The position numbers and the translations under genes were made by a program. The notes beneath the pieces were generated by a model. It searched no databases. It was not told the origin of the DNA and worked only from the letters and a program-made list of their open reading frames with translations. Source: Exiguobacterium aurantiacum (GTDB lineage Bacteria > Bacillota > Bacilli > Exiguobacteriales > Exiguobacteriaceae). From it: a stretch of 45,000 nucleotides of DNA. The stretch is taken from the NCBI RefSeq assembly GCF_024362205.1, contig NZ_CP101462.1, positions 45,001 to 90,000 of the forward strand, in the 5' to 3' direction. Positions within the stretch are counted from its first letter, which is position 1; every line of letters begins with the position of its first letter. Of the stretch, positions 23,876 to 31,091 are shown one piece after another.

Positions 23876-25406
23876 GTTTGCAACAGGCGTCGTCTTATTT
23901 GCGCTCGCGGGCTATCTTTCAAAGTTCATCAGTTTCGCTTATCGGGTCCCTTATCAAAACATCGCCGGAGACTTCGGGTTGTATGCCTATCAAACGGTGT
24001 ATCCGTTTGCCGCAATCGTCGCCTCGCTCGGCATGTATGCGATGCCGGTCGTGATTGCGAAAATCGGTGTCGGAGCCCAAGGACCGAGACGCAAGCTCGA
24101 AGTGTTGTGGGGGAGTTTCTACGTCTTGCTTGGCCTCGCCGTCATCCTTGTCGTCACGATGTGGGTGCTGGCACCGGTCATTGCCCGTCTTCTCGGGGAT
24201 ATGGAACTCGCCCCGACGTTACGTGTCATCAGCCTGAGTTATTTACTCATGCCGGCTTTGGCCGTGCTCCGCGGTTCGTTCCAATCGGTCGACGACTTGA
24301 GGCCGAGTGCAATCTCGCAAGTGCTCGAGAACCTCGTTCGCGTCACGGTCTTGCTCGTCGCCCTGTTGATAGGTACGCGCTTCGGACAAGATGCCTATAT
24401 GCTGAGCCGCTATGCGTACGCGGCGACACTCGTCGGAGGTATTGTCGCCATCGTCATCTTATCGTTATGGGCGAAGCAGCTACGGGTCGTACCGGTCCAG
24501 CGTGCGACGTTGCGGTCTGTGCTTCGGATTTTGCTGACGACCGGCTTTGCCGTCGGCTTCGCCTCGCTCGGGATTTTATGGATGCAACTCGTCGACTCGT
24601 TCACGATCGTCAATCTGATGGGCGGAGACTATGCGGCGAAAGTCGGGAAAGGTGTGTTTGACCGAGGGTATCCGCTCGTCCAATTCGCGATTCTCTTCAC
24701 GACGGCGCTCGGAATGGCGAACGTACCGAACTTGGTGCGTCATTACCGGGCCGGCCGGGTCGAGGCGACGTCTTCCGGACTCAGCTCGATGATTCGCGTG
24801 ACGACGACAGTCGCGGCAGCAGCGACGATTGGCTTGATGGGCGTCATGTTCCCGTTAAATATCGCCTTATTCGAAAATGCGGCCGGGACGATGGCGCTCG
24901 TCCTACTCTCGACGAGCACGTTTGCCGCGTCGCTCGCCGTGGCGAGCATGACGTGCCTACAGGCGATTGACCGGGAACGAACGGCCGCCGTCGGCATGGT
25001 TCTCGCAATCGGTGTCAAGCTCGTCAGCAATCTGTGGCTCGTTCCTCTGTATGGCATCGAAGGGGCCGCTCTCGGGACATCGATTGCCTTTTTGACGATG
25101 GCCGCCTTCAATTTCAATCGGCTCGACCAAATCATCCCGCTCGGCCGACTCCGGTTTCGACATTATGGACGTCTCGTCAAAACGGTGGCGCCGATGGGCG
25201 TTGTCTTGCTCGGCTTGAACGTCATCGCGCTGGATCGGCTGACGGACCGTCTTGACGCCCTTGTCTGGCTCGGCTTCATGCTCGTGCTAGGGGCCGGCAG
25301 TTACGTCTGGCGGTTATGGAAAGAACAAATTTTGACGATAGACGAATGGGAAATGATTCCGTTCGGAGGTCGTCTCATCAATCTGCTAGAGAAAAAGGAG
25401 AACTGA
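23859..25406 (+). CDS. Polysaccharide biosynthesis / lipid flippase family protein (YabM/SpoVB-like)
   Basis: This 515-aa integral membrane protein of the MOP exporter superfamily is predicted by eye to have about 14 membrane segments, starting at residues 5-25 (FATGVVLFALAGYLSKF). It belongs with Bacillus YabM, SpoVB and MurJ-like flippases for undecaprenyl-linked precursors. The charged YRVPYQN after the first helix is typical. Whether it moves lipid II or another lipid-linked sugar cannot be decided from sequence. GAAGAGG lies 7 bases upstream of the ATG, within the end of mfd. mazG starts one base after its stop, matching the yabM-yabN order. Confidence 0.88.
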   Translation: MRSPSKFATGVVLFALAGYLSKFISFAYRVPYQNIAGDFGLYAYQTVYPFAAIVASLGMYAMPVVIAKIGVGAQGPRRKLEVLWGSFYVLLGLAVILVVTMWVLAPVIARLLGDMELAPTLRVISLSYLLMPALAVLRGSFQSVDDLRPSAISQVLENLVRVTVLLVALLIGTRFGQDAYMLSRYAYAATLVGGIVAIVILSLWAKQLRVVPVQRATLRSVLRILLTTGFAVGFASLGILWMQLVDSFTIVNLMGGDYAAKVGKGVFDRGYPLVQFAILFTTALGMANVPNLVRHYRAGRVEATSSGLSSMIRVTTTVAAAATIGLMGVMFPLNIALFENAAGTMALVLLSTSTFAASLAVASMTCLQAIDRERTAAVGMVLAIGVKLVSNLWLVPLYGIEGAALGTSIAFLTMAAFNFNRLDQIIPLGRLRFRHYGRLVKTVAPMGVVLLGLNVIALDRLTDRLDALVWLGFMLVLGAGSYVWRLWKEQILTIDEWEMIPFGGRLINLLEKKEN

Positions 25407-25407
25407 T

Positions 25408-26823
25408 ATGAGTTACGGAATTACGGTCGTCGGTCTCGGATCCGGCGAACTCGAGCAATTGCCGCTCGGTGTGTATCGTCATTTGAAACAGCAACCGCTC
25501 GTTTGGTTGCGTACGAAAGAACATCCGGTCGTCAGCGAACTTGAGGCGGAAGGTGTGACGTTCGAATCGTTTGATGCAATTTACGAGGCGAGTGACACGT
25601 TCGAGGAAGTCTACCGACAAATCGTTGAGACGTTGCTCGAAAAAAGTGAAGAGTTGGCCATCACGTATGCCGTACCGGGTCATCCGTTCGTGGCGGAGCG
25701 GACGATCGAACTGCTCGTCGAACAAGGGGCGAACGTCACGTTCCTCGGCGGTCAGAGCTTTTTGGACGCCATGTTCCAAGCCCTGCGCATCGATCCGATC
25801 AACGGGTTCCAATTACTCGATGCGACGGCGCTCGATGTCGAACGGATTCAAGTGACCCAACACGTATTGATTGGTCAAGTGTATGACGGGTTCGTGGCCG
25901 GAGACGTGAAAGTTCAGTTGATGGAACGATATCCGGATGAGCATGTCGTCAAACTCGTGACGGCCGCCGGGACGAAACGCGAGCGGGTCAGCGAAATCCC
26001 GCTCTACGAGATGGACCGCGTGGCAGAGGTCGACAACTTGACGACGCTCTACGTGCCGCCATTGACGGATGAGTCGCATTTGGCGCGCGAGTTTTCGACG
26101 TTGAAGCACATCATCGCGACGCTCCGCGGACCGGACGGGTGCCCGTGGGACCGGAAGCAGACGCATGAATCGCTTCGCAAATATTTGCTTGAAGAAGCGT
26201 ACGAATTGATTGAAGCGATCGATACGGAAGATGATGATGCGATTGTCGAAGAGCTCGGTGATGTATTGCTCCAAGTCATGCTCCACGCCCAAATCGGAGC
26301 GGATGAAGGCTATTTCGACATCCGGGACGTCATTGGCACCGTCAGTGAGAAAATGGTCCGTCGCCACCCGCATGTGTTCGGGGATGTGACGGTCGACGAT
26401 GCCGATGAAGTCGTGACGAATTGGAATGCGGTTAAACAAGTGGAAAAAGGGGAAAATAGAAAGTCGCAGCTAGATGGTGTCCTCATGACGCAACCTGGGT
26501 TGATGCGGGCCGAACAATTGCAGAAGAAAGCTGCGCAAGTCGGTTTCGAATGGGACGATGTTCAAGGTGCGTTCGAGAAGTTGGAAGAAGAACTCCGCGA
26601 GTGGAGAAGTCAGCCTGAAGATGAACGAGAACTTGGCGATGTCCTGTTCTCGGTCGTCAACGTGGCGCGTTATTTCAAGTTGAACGCTGAGCAGGCGCTC
26701 GAACGGACCAATCAAAAATTTAAGAGACGATTCGAATATATCGAAGCGAACGGCTCCCTCGGAGAGATGACGCTCGACGAGATGGATCGGCTCTGGGATG
26801 AAGCGAAGGAGAAGGGATTATGA
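25408..26823 (+). CDS. mazG: MazG-type nucleoside triphosphate pyrophosphohydrolase with methylase-like N-domain (YabN)
   Basis: This 471-aa two-domain protein has residues 1 to about 215 with a tetrapyrrole (corrin/porphyrin) methylase fold (ITVVGLGSGELEQLPLG, AVPGHPFVAE). Residues about 220-470 carry MazG, with the metal-binding EEAYELIEAID and EELGDVLLQVMLH motif and a second helical half. MazG hydrolyses NTPs, removing aberrant nucleotides or tuning pools; the role of the N-domain is unknown. The fusion is the normal Bacillus YabN arrangement. AAGGAGA precedes the start, and the stop overlaps rqcP by 4 bases. Confidence 0.93.
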   Translation: MSYGITVVGLGSGELEQLPLGVYRHLKQQPLVWLRTKEHPVVSELEAEGVTFESFDAIYEASDTFEEVYRQIVETLLEKSEELAITYAVPGHPFVAERTIELLVEQGANVTFLGGQSFLDAMFQALRIDPINGFQLLDATALDVERIQVTQHVLIGQVYDGFVAGDVKVQLMERYPDEHVVKLVTAAGTKRERVSEIPLYEMDRVAEVDNLTTLYVPPLTDESHLAREFSTLKHIIATLRGPDGCPWDRKQTHESLRKYLLEEAYELIEAIDTEDDDAIVEELGDVLLQVMLHAQIGADEGYFDIRDVIGTVSEKMVRRHPHVFGDVTVDDADEVVTNWNAVKQVEKGENRKSQLDGVLMTQPGLMRAEQLQKKAAQVGFEWDDVQGAFEKLEEELREWRSQPEDERELGDVLFSVVNVARYFKLNAEQALERTNQKFKRRFEYIEANGSLGEMTLDEMDRLWDEAKEKGL

Positions 26824-27092
26824 GATTAGACAAGTTTTTGAAAGTGTCCCGTTTGATTAAACGGCGCACGTTGGCGAAAGAAGTCGCCGACCAAGGGCGG
26901 ATTCAATTGAACGGGCAGGTGGCAAAAGCGAGCACGGACGTCAAAGTCGGTGACGAGTTGCAAATTCGATTCGGGAACAAGCTCGTCACGGTCGTCATCG
27001 ACTCGATTGCCGAGCATGCGCGTAAAGAGGACGCGAAAGAAATGTACCGCTTGCTCAAAGAAGAAAAGGTGAACAGTGGTACGGAAGCGTAA
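26820..27092 (+). CDS. rqcP: RqcP (YabO), S4-domain ribosome quality-control factor
   Basis: This 90-aa protein is almost wholly an S4 RNA-binding domain, starting MRLDKFLKVSRLIKRRTLAKE and continuing GRIQLNGQ and KVGDELQIRFG. In Bacillus RqcP binds the 50S P-site region with RqcH and drives alanine tailing of stalled nascent chains. It resembles E. coli Hsp15. ATG 26820 overlaps the mazG stop (ATGA). In Bacillus yabP and yabQ (spore cortex) sit between this gene and divIC; here only 45 bases do. Confidence 0.94.
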   Translation: MRLDKFLKVSRLIKRRTLAKEVADQGRIQLNGQVAKASTDVKVGDELQIRFGNKLVTVVIDSIAEHARKEDAKEMYRLLKEEKVNSGTEA

Positions 27093-27137
27093 AAAAAAGG
27101 TATACTGAACGTAACAGGACAGGAGGAAGGTGATTCG

Positions 27138-27512
27138 ATGAATGGACGTAACCCGATGGAACGCAAACAGCGGATTCGGGCTCTGGATGAACGAAGAGAA
27201 CAGCTGGAAAAAGAACAGAGCCGGCGACGTATCCATCTTCGACGCCGCCTGGCTGCGGCCTCACTTCTCTTTTTGTTAATGGTTGTCTTCATCGGTCAGA
27301 GTTACTTCTCGAAAGTCGGATACGTGTCCGAGCAAGAACGGAAACAAAATGAAGCGCAAGTCGAACTTCGTGAAACGAAGGACGAACAATCAGAACTAAA
27401 AGAGCAGGTCGAGCGTTTACAAGACGAAGAATACATCGCCAATCTAGCGCGCAACGAGCTGTTGTTCTCGAAAGATGGCGAGATTATTTTTTACTTCTCA
27501 CCAGAGGAATAA
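27138..27512 (+). CDS. divIC: Septum formation initiator / cell division protein DivIC
   Basis: This 124-aa bitopic membrane protein of the divisome, homologous to FtsB, has a basic cytoplasmic N-terminus (about 1-36), one membrane helix (about 38-56, AAASLLFLLMVVFIGQSYF) and an extracellular coiled coil (about 65-98), followed by the family's closing LARNELLFSKDGEIIFYF. It partners with FtsL and DivIB at the septum. An AGGAGGAAGGTGA ribosome site precedes the ATG. It is the last gene of the mfd-divIC group. Confidence 0.94.
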   Translation: MNGRNPMERKQRIRALDERREQLEKEQSRRRIHLRRRLAAASLLFLLMVVFIGQSYFSKVGYVSEQERKQNEAQVELRETKDEQSELKEQVERLQDEEYIANLARNELLFSKDGEIIFYFSPEE

Positions 27513-27521
27513 GTGGGTTCG

Positions 27522-27550
27522 TTGACCGTTGACGAATCGACTCGTATAAT
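27522..27550 (+). promoter_or_regulatory. Promoter of the S1-domain gene
   Basis: TTGACC (27522-27527), 17 bases, perfect TATAAT (27545-27550). A second TTGACG at 27529-27534 is at the wrong distance. The start would be about 30 bases upstream of the ATG. Confidence 0.82.
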
Positions 27551-27586
27551 TGTAGGGAATCAATCAAAAAAGGAGTACATTATTTT

Positions 27587-28126
27587 ATGTCAATTGAAGT
27601 AGGAAGCAAGGTACAAGGTAAGGTTACAGGGATTACGCATTTCGGAGCGTTCGTAGAGCTTCCAAATGGCAAAACGGGTTTGGTGCACATCAGTGAAGTG
27701 GCAGATTCTTACGTCAAAGACATCAATGAGGTCCTAACGGTCGGTCAAGAAGTGACAGTCAAAATCTTGAACGTCGAAACAGATGGCAAAATCGGGTTGT
27801 CTATCAAAAAGGCCGTCGATCGTCCTGTCAGTGAACGTCCAGAGCGCCCAGCCGGCGAGCGTTTCTCTCGTGGCCCACGCCCGGGCGGACCGGGTCAAGG
27901 TGGCCCACGCCCAGGTGGTCCAGGTCAAGGTGGCCCACGCGGTGGCGGTGGCCCACGCGGTGGCGGCGGTCCCCGTGGCGGCGGCGGACGTCGTGAAGTA
28001 CGCCGTGAGCCAGAAACGTTCGATACGTTGATGAGCAAGTTCTTAAAAGACAGCGATGAGCGCTTGACGACGTTAAAACGTCAAACCGACTCAAAACGCG
28101 GTGGACGTGGAGCCAAGCGCGGGTAA
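27587..28126 (+). CDS. S1 RNA-binding domain protein with Gly/Pro/Arg-rich repeat region (YabR-like)
   Basis: This 179-aa protein has residues 3 to about 74 as an S1 OB-fold (GKVTGITHFGAFVELPNGKTGLVHISEVAD). Residues about 85-140 are a low-complexity stretch of two decapeptide GPRPGGPGQG and three hexapeptide GPRGGG units. The basic C-terminus again ends in RGGRGAKRG. Bacillus YabR is about 128 aa and, as I recall, lacks this insert. The protein should bind RNA; the RGG-like part may add unspecific RNA binding or phase separation (inference). It has its own strong promoter and a terminator, so it is monocistronic. Confidence 0.88.
   Translation: MSIEVGSKVQGKVTGITHFGAFVELPNGKTGLVHISEVADSYVKDINEVLTVGQEVTVKILNVETDGKIGLSIKKAVDRPVSERPERPAGERFSRGPRPGGPGQGGPRPGGPGQGGPRGGGGPRGGGGPRGGGGRREVRREPETFDTLMSKFLKDSDERLTTLKRQTDSKRGGRGAKRG
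27872..27985 (+). repeat. Tandem coding repeats (2 x 30 bp, 3 x 18 bp)
   Basis: Two 30-bp units (27872-27901, 27902-27931) encode GPRPGGPGQG and three 18-bp units (27932-27949, 27950-27967, 27968-27985) encode GPRGGG. All begin GGYCCMCGY-like. Period and in-frame lengths suggest expansion by slippage, so copy number may vary between strains. Confidence 0.85.
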
Positions 28127-28171
28127 CCCTTCGTAAACCATCAGCTTCTACTCGTAACAATAAAGACGACG

Positions 28172-28202
28172 AACCACAGACTTTCACGGTCTGTGGTTTT
28201 TT
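28172..28202 (+). terminator. Terminator after the S1-domain gene
   Basis: A perfect 10-bp stem AACCACAGAC/GTCTGTGGTT (28172-28181 with 28189-28198) has a 7-base loop and is followed by TTTT. Confidence 0.92.
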
Positions 28203-28217
28203 GTCGTTTATTTTTTG

Positions 28218-28301
28218 TTATGAAAAATAACTAAAAAGGGTTGCATTTTTTCGAGGAAGCGAGCACAATAGGGAACATGAAAAAATAGTTATGTTTTATA
28301 A
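28218..28301 (+). promoter_or_regulatory. yhgE promoter flanked by a 16-bp inverted operator-like pair
   Basis: The promoter TTGCAT (28241-28246), 17 bases, CACAAT (28264-28269) is bracketed by TTATGAAAAATAACTA (28218-28233) and TAGTTATGTTTTATAA (28286-28301). The second, read on the minus strand, matches the first at 14 of 16 positions. The layout suggests a dimeric repressor or activator binding on both sides; B. subtilis yhgE is next to a TetR-type gene, but none is present here. Confidence 0.6.
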
Positions 28302-28320
28302 GTGAAAGGTGAGAAGGAAG

Positions 28321-30723
28321 ATGAATGGATGGAAACTGTGGTTGGCGGAATGGAGAAGCATCGGGAAGAATCCTCGGGTCTGGGTCCCGATTCTCGCGGT
28401 CGCACTCGTACCGCTCATGTATGCCGGGATGTTCTTATGGGCGTTTTGGGATCCGTATGGACAGATGAAAGACTTGCCGGTGGCGATCGTGAACGAAGAC
28501 CAGGGAGCGACGTTCGACGGGGAGCAACTTGCCGTCGGGGACGAACTTGTTGAGAAGTTAAAGACGTCTGAGGCGTTCGAATTTATCGAGACGACGAAAC
28601 AAGAAGCCGAGTCAGGGTTGAACGATCATGACTATTACATGGCGATTGAGATCCCGGCAAACTTCTCAGAAAAAGCGACGACGGCGCTCAGTGAAGAACC
28701 TGAGAAGCTCGAACTCAAATATATCGCCAATGAATCGTATAACTTTTTAGCGGCTCAAATCGGCGGTTCCGCGATGGAGCAAGTGAAAGGTGAACTGTCG
28801 ACCGAAGTCGCGAAACAGTATGTCAGTGCGATGCGTGATGGGATTCAAGATGCCGCTTCGGGTCTTGATGACGCGGCAACCGGGGCCGCGAAACTAGCGG
28901 ACGGATCGCAGACGGCCGAGAACGGCGCGACCGAGTTGGCCGATGGGACTGCGCTACTCGCTTCGAAACAACGTGAATTGGCCGATGGGGCCAGTGAGTT
29001 AAACGAAGGGATCGCGCAACTCGAGGCAGGGACGACCGAGTTGGCGAACGGAAGCCAGCAAGTCTATGCAGGTAGCGCCGCCTTATCAGACGGTGCACGT
29101 CAAGTGAATGACGGGGCGTCTGCCCTTCAAGACGGAACGAGCCAACTTGTCGAAGGGACAGGCACGTTCGCCTCGAAGTTGGAGGAATTGCACAGCGGGA
29201 CGGCTTCTCTCAATCAAGGCGTTCAACAACTCGCGGCCGGGATTCAGCGCTCGGAGGACGGCAGTGAGCAATTGAGTGCCGGTTCAAATGAATTGGCGGC
29301 CGCGATGACGGCGGCGAAAGAAGGAAATGCCGCCTTGATGGCAGGAGAGACGGAACTTGTGGCCGGAATCGGTCAGATGAAGACGGAAATGTTGGCCAGT
29401 CAAGATCAGTTGATGGCCCAGCTGTCAGCACTCGCTGAGGCAGGGCAACCTGCTTCACCAGAGATGCTACAGGCGATTGTGGCCCAATTGGCGGAAGGTC
29501 AAACAGCGACGGCCGCTGGATTCGATGCACTGTCCACGGGAGCGATGCGTGTGAAAGAAGGACAGGCCGCGCTCGGTGACGGATTGACGCAAGCAGAGGC
29601 TGGTGCCAATGAACTCGCTTCGGGACTGGTGACGTTACGTGACGGACAAGCCGAGCTCGCAAGCGGGGCACAGGCGTTGGCGGATGGGTCGACAAAAGTG
29701 GAACAAGGGGCGCAAACGGCAGCCGTGAGTTCGAAAGAGTTGGCTTCGGCAAGCAATCGCTTAAACGCCGGCGTCGGAGCGTTGAAAAACGGGACCGCCG
29801 AACTCGCGTCCGGCAGTACGCAGTTGACCGAGGCGACGGGCGCCTTGTCAGAGGGTAGTTCGAAACTCGCGGACGGAGCGAAGAGCGCCGGCGCGGGCAC
29901 GAATACACTCGCGAACGGGGCTTTACGTTTGGCAGAGGGTGGTAAAGACCTTCAGTCAGGTAGCGACCAGCTCGCAGACGGAGTGTCCGAACTTGCGGCT
30001 GGTAACATCAAGTTACGGGACGCGCTCGCCGATGGGGCCGAAGCGGCCGCAATCGACATCCGAGACGATAACGTCGACATGATGGCCGGACCGGTCACGG
30101 TCGTCAACGACTCGATTCACAAGGTCCCGAACTACGGAACAGGTTTTGCACCGTACTTCATGTCACTCGGACTATTCGTCGGGGCTCTCTTACTCTCGAT
30201 CGTCTATCCGCTGTACGATCCAGCTGGAAAGCCGAAACGCAGTCTGTCATGGCTCGTCTCAAAATCGGGTGTGTTGCTCGTCGTCGGATTTATTCAAGCG
30301 CTCGTCTTGGATGTGGCGATGGTCATGTTGCTCGGACTTGAAGTCGATGCACCGCTCCAGTTCTTCGGATTCAGTTGGCTCGTCAGCATCACGTTCCTTT
30401 TAATCGTGCAGCTGCTCGTCACGACGCTCGGAAATCCGGGCCGTTTCGTCGCCATAGTCTTATTGATTCTTCAATTGACGACGTCGGCTGGAACGTTCCC
30501 GCTCGAACTGATTCCTAGCGCCCTCCAACCGTTCAACGCCTGGTTGCCGATGACGTACACCGTCTCGGGCTATAAAGAAATCTTGTCAGCGGACGGCTGG
30601 AGCTACTTGCAACAAGCGATCATCTATTTGGTGTTCGTCTCAACCGCTTGCTTCTTCCTGCTATGGGGATATTTCCGAATTGCTTGGAAGAAAAAATATC
30701 GGCTGACGACGTCAGAAGCGTGA
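28321..30723 (+). CDS. YhgE/Pip family membrane protein
   Basis: This 800-aa protein has an N-terminal membrane helix (about 21-42), then the Pip/YhgE N-terminal domain (to about 170). A long extracellular stretch (about 175-575) is made of heptad repeats with pattern G-x-x-x-L-x-D/E/N (LADG, LNEG, LEAG), known as xxxLxxG repeats. The C-terminal ABC-2-like membrane domain has about five helices (605-795). The family includes Lactococcus Pip, a phage receptor, and resembles type VII secretion protein EsaA; the normal function is unknown. ATG 28321 is used because AAAGGTGA lies 8 bases upstream. The gene has its own promoter and terminator and sits where Bacillus has none, so it is probably an insertion. 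Confidence 0.9.
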   Translation: MNGWKLWLAEWRSIGKNPRVWVPILAVALVPLMYAGMFLWAFWDPYGQMKDLPVAIVNEDQGATFDGEQLAVGDELVEKLKTSEAFEFIETTKQEAESGLNDHDYYMAIEIPANFSEKATTALSEEPEKLELKYIANESYNFLAAQIGGSAMEQVKGELSTEVAKQYVSAMRDGIQDAASGLDDAATGAAKLADGSQTAENGATELADGTALLASKQRELADGASELNEGIAQLEAGTTELANGSQQVYAGSAALSDGARQVNDGASALQDGTSQLVEGTGTFASKLEELHSGTASLNQGVQQLAAGIQRSEDGSEQLSAGSNELAAAMTAAKEGNAALMAGETELVAGIGQMKTEMLASQDQLMAQLSALAEAGQPASPEMLQAIVAQLAEGQTATAAGFDALSTGAMRVKEGQAALGDGLTQAEAGANELASGLVTLRDGQAELASGAQALADGSTKVEQGAQTAAVSSKELASASNRLNAGVGALKNGTAELASGSTQLTEATGALSEGSSKLADGAKSAGAGTNTLANGALRLAEGGKDLQSGSDQLADGVSELAAGNIKLRDALADGAEAAAIDIRDDNVDMMAGPVTVVNDSIHKVPNYGTGFAPYFMSLGLFVGALLLSIVYPLYDPAGKPKRSLSWLVSKSGVLLVVGFIQALVLDVAMVMLLGLEVDAPLQFFGFSWLVSITFLLIVQLLVTTLGNPGRFVAIVLLILQLTTSAGTFPLELIPSALQPFNAWLPMTYTVSGYKEILSADGWSYLQQAIIYLVFVSTACFFLLWGYFRIAWKKKYRLTTSEA

Positions 30724-30737
30724 TGCACAACGAACTG

Positions 30738-30782
30738 AAAATCGTGTATAGTGGATAAGACGACACTATACACGATTTTTTT
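30738..30782 (+). terminator. Terminator after yhgE
   Basis: A perfect 16-bp stem (30738-30753 with 30764-30779) has a 10-base loop and ends in a T run. The A-rich left arm makes it work in both directions in principle. Confidence 0.93.
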
Positions 30783-30805
30783 GTGAAAAAACTTTTAAAA
30801 AAGAA

Positions 30806-30834
30806 TTGACACTGACGTGGGTACTGGTTATTAT
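30806..30834 (+). promoter_or_regulatory. Strong tRNA promoter
   Basis: A consensus TTGACA (30806-30811), 17 bases, TATTAT (30829-30834), preceded by an A/T-rich stretch that could act as an UP element. The start would be about 25 bases before tRNA-Met. Confidence 0.85.
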
Positions 30835-30865
30835 AGAAAATGTGCTTAGGACACAACAATAACAT

Positions 30866-30942
30866 GGCGGTGTAGCTCAGCTGGCTAGAGCGTACGGTTC
30901 ATACCCGTGAGGTCGTGGGTTCGACTCCCTCCGCCGCTACCA
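30866..30942 (+). tRNA. tRNA-Met (CAT), elongator type, CCA encoded
   Basis: This is a 77-nt cloverleaf with anticodon CAT at 30900-30902. The acceptor GGCGGTG pairs with CGCCGCT, the anticodon stem TACGG pairs with CCGTG, and CCA is encoded at 30940-30942. It starts with a pairable G and lacks the three G-C pairs of initiators, so it is elongator type. The T stem GTGGG/CCCTC contains a T-T mismatch at the second pair. Confidence 0.95.
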
Positions 30943-30951
30943 TTTTATTTA

Positions 30952-31023
30952 GGCCCGTTGGTCAAGCGGTTAAGACACCGCCCTTTCACGGCGGTAACAC
31001 GGGTTCGAATCCCGTACGGGTCA
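30952..31023 (+). tRNA. tRNA-Glu (TTC), CCA not encoded
   Basis: This is a 72-nt cloverleaf with acceptor GGCCCGT/ACGGGTC, anticodon stem CCGCC/GGCGG and anticodon TTC at 30985-30987. After the discriminator A at 31023 the genome reads CTT, so CCA must be added by the CCA-adding enzyme. It is nine bases after tRNA-Met and shares its promoter, as in Bacillus. Confidence 0.96.
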
Positions 31024-31035
31024 CTTACCTAAGCG

Positions 31036-31069
31036 AAAAGAAGCCATCTCACTCGAGATGGCTTCTTTT
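31036..31069 (+). terminator. Terminator after the tRNA pair
   Basis: A perfect 15-bp stem (31036-31050 with 31055-31069) has loop ACTC; the T run is the end of the stem itself (CTTCTTTTG). It separates the tRNAs from tilS, although some read-through is plausible since tilS has no obvious promoter of its own. Confidence 0.9.
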
Positions 31070-31091
31070 GTTATATCAAGGAGGCGGACGG

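Noticed and set aside
28840-30010. Repetitive region as CRISPR or non-coding repeat array
   Set aside because: The periodicity is 21 bases, in frame, and reflects the xxxLxxG heptads of the YhgE protein; units diverge at DNA level.
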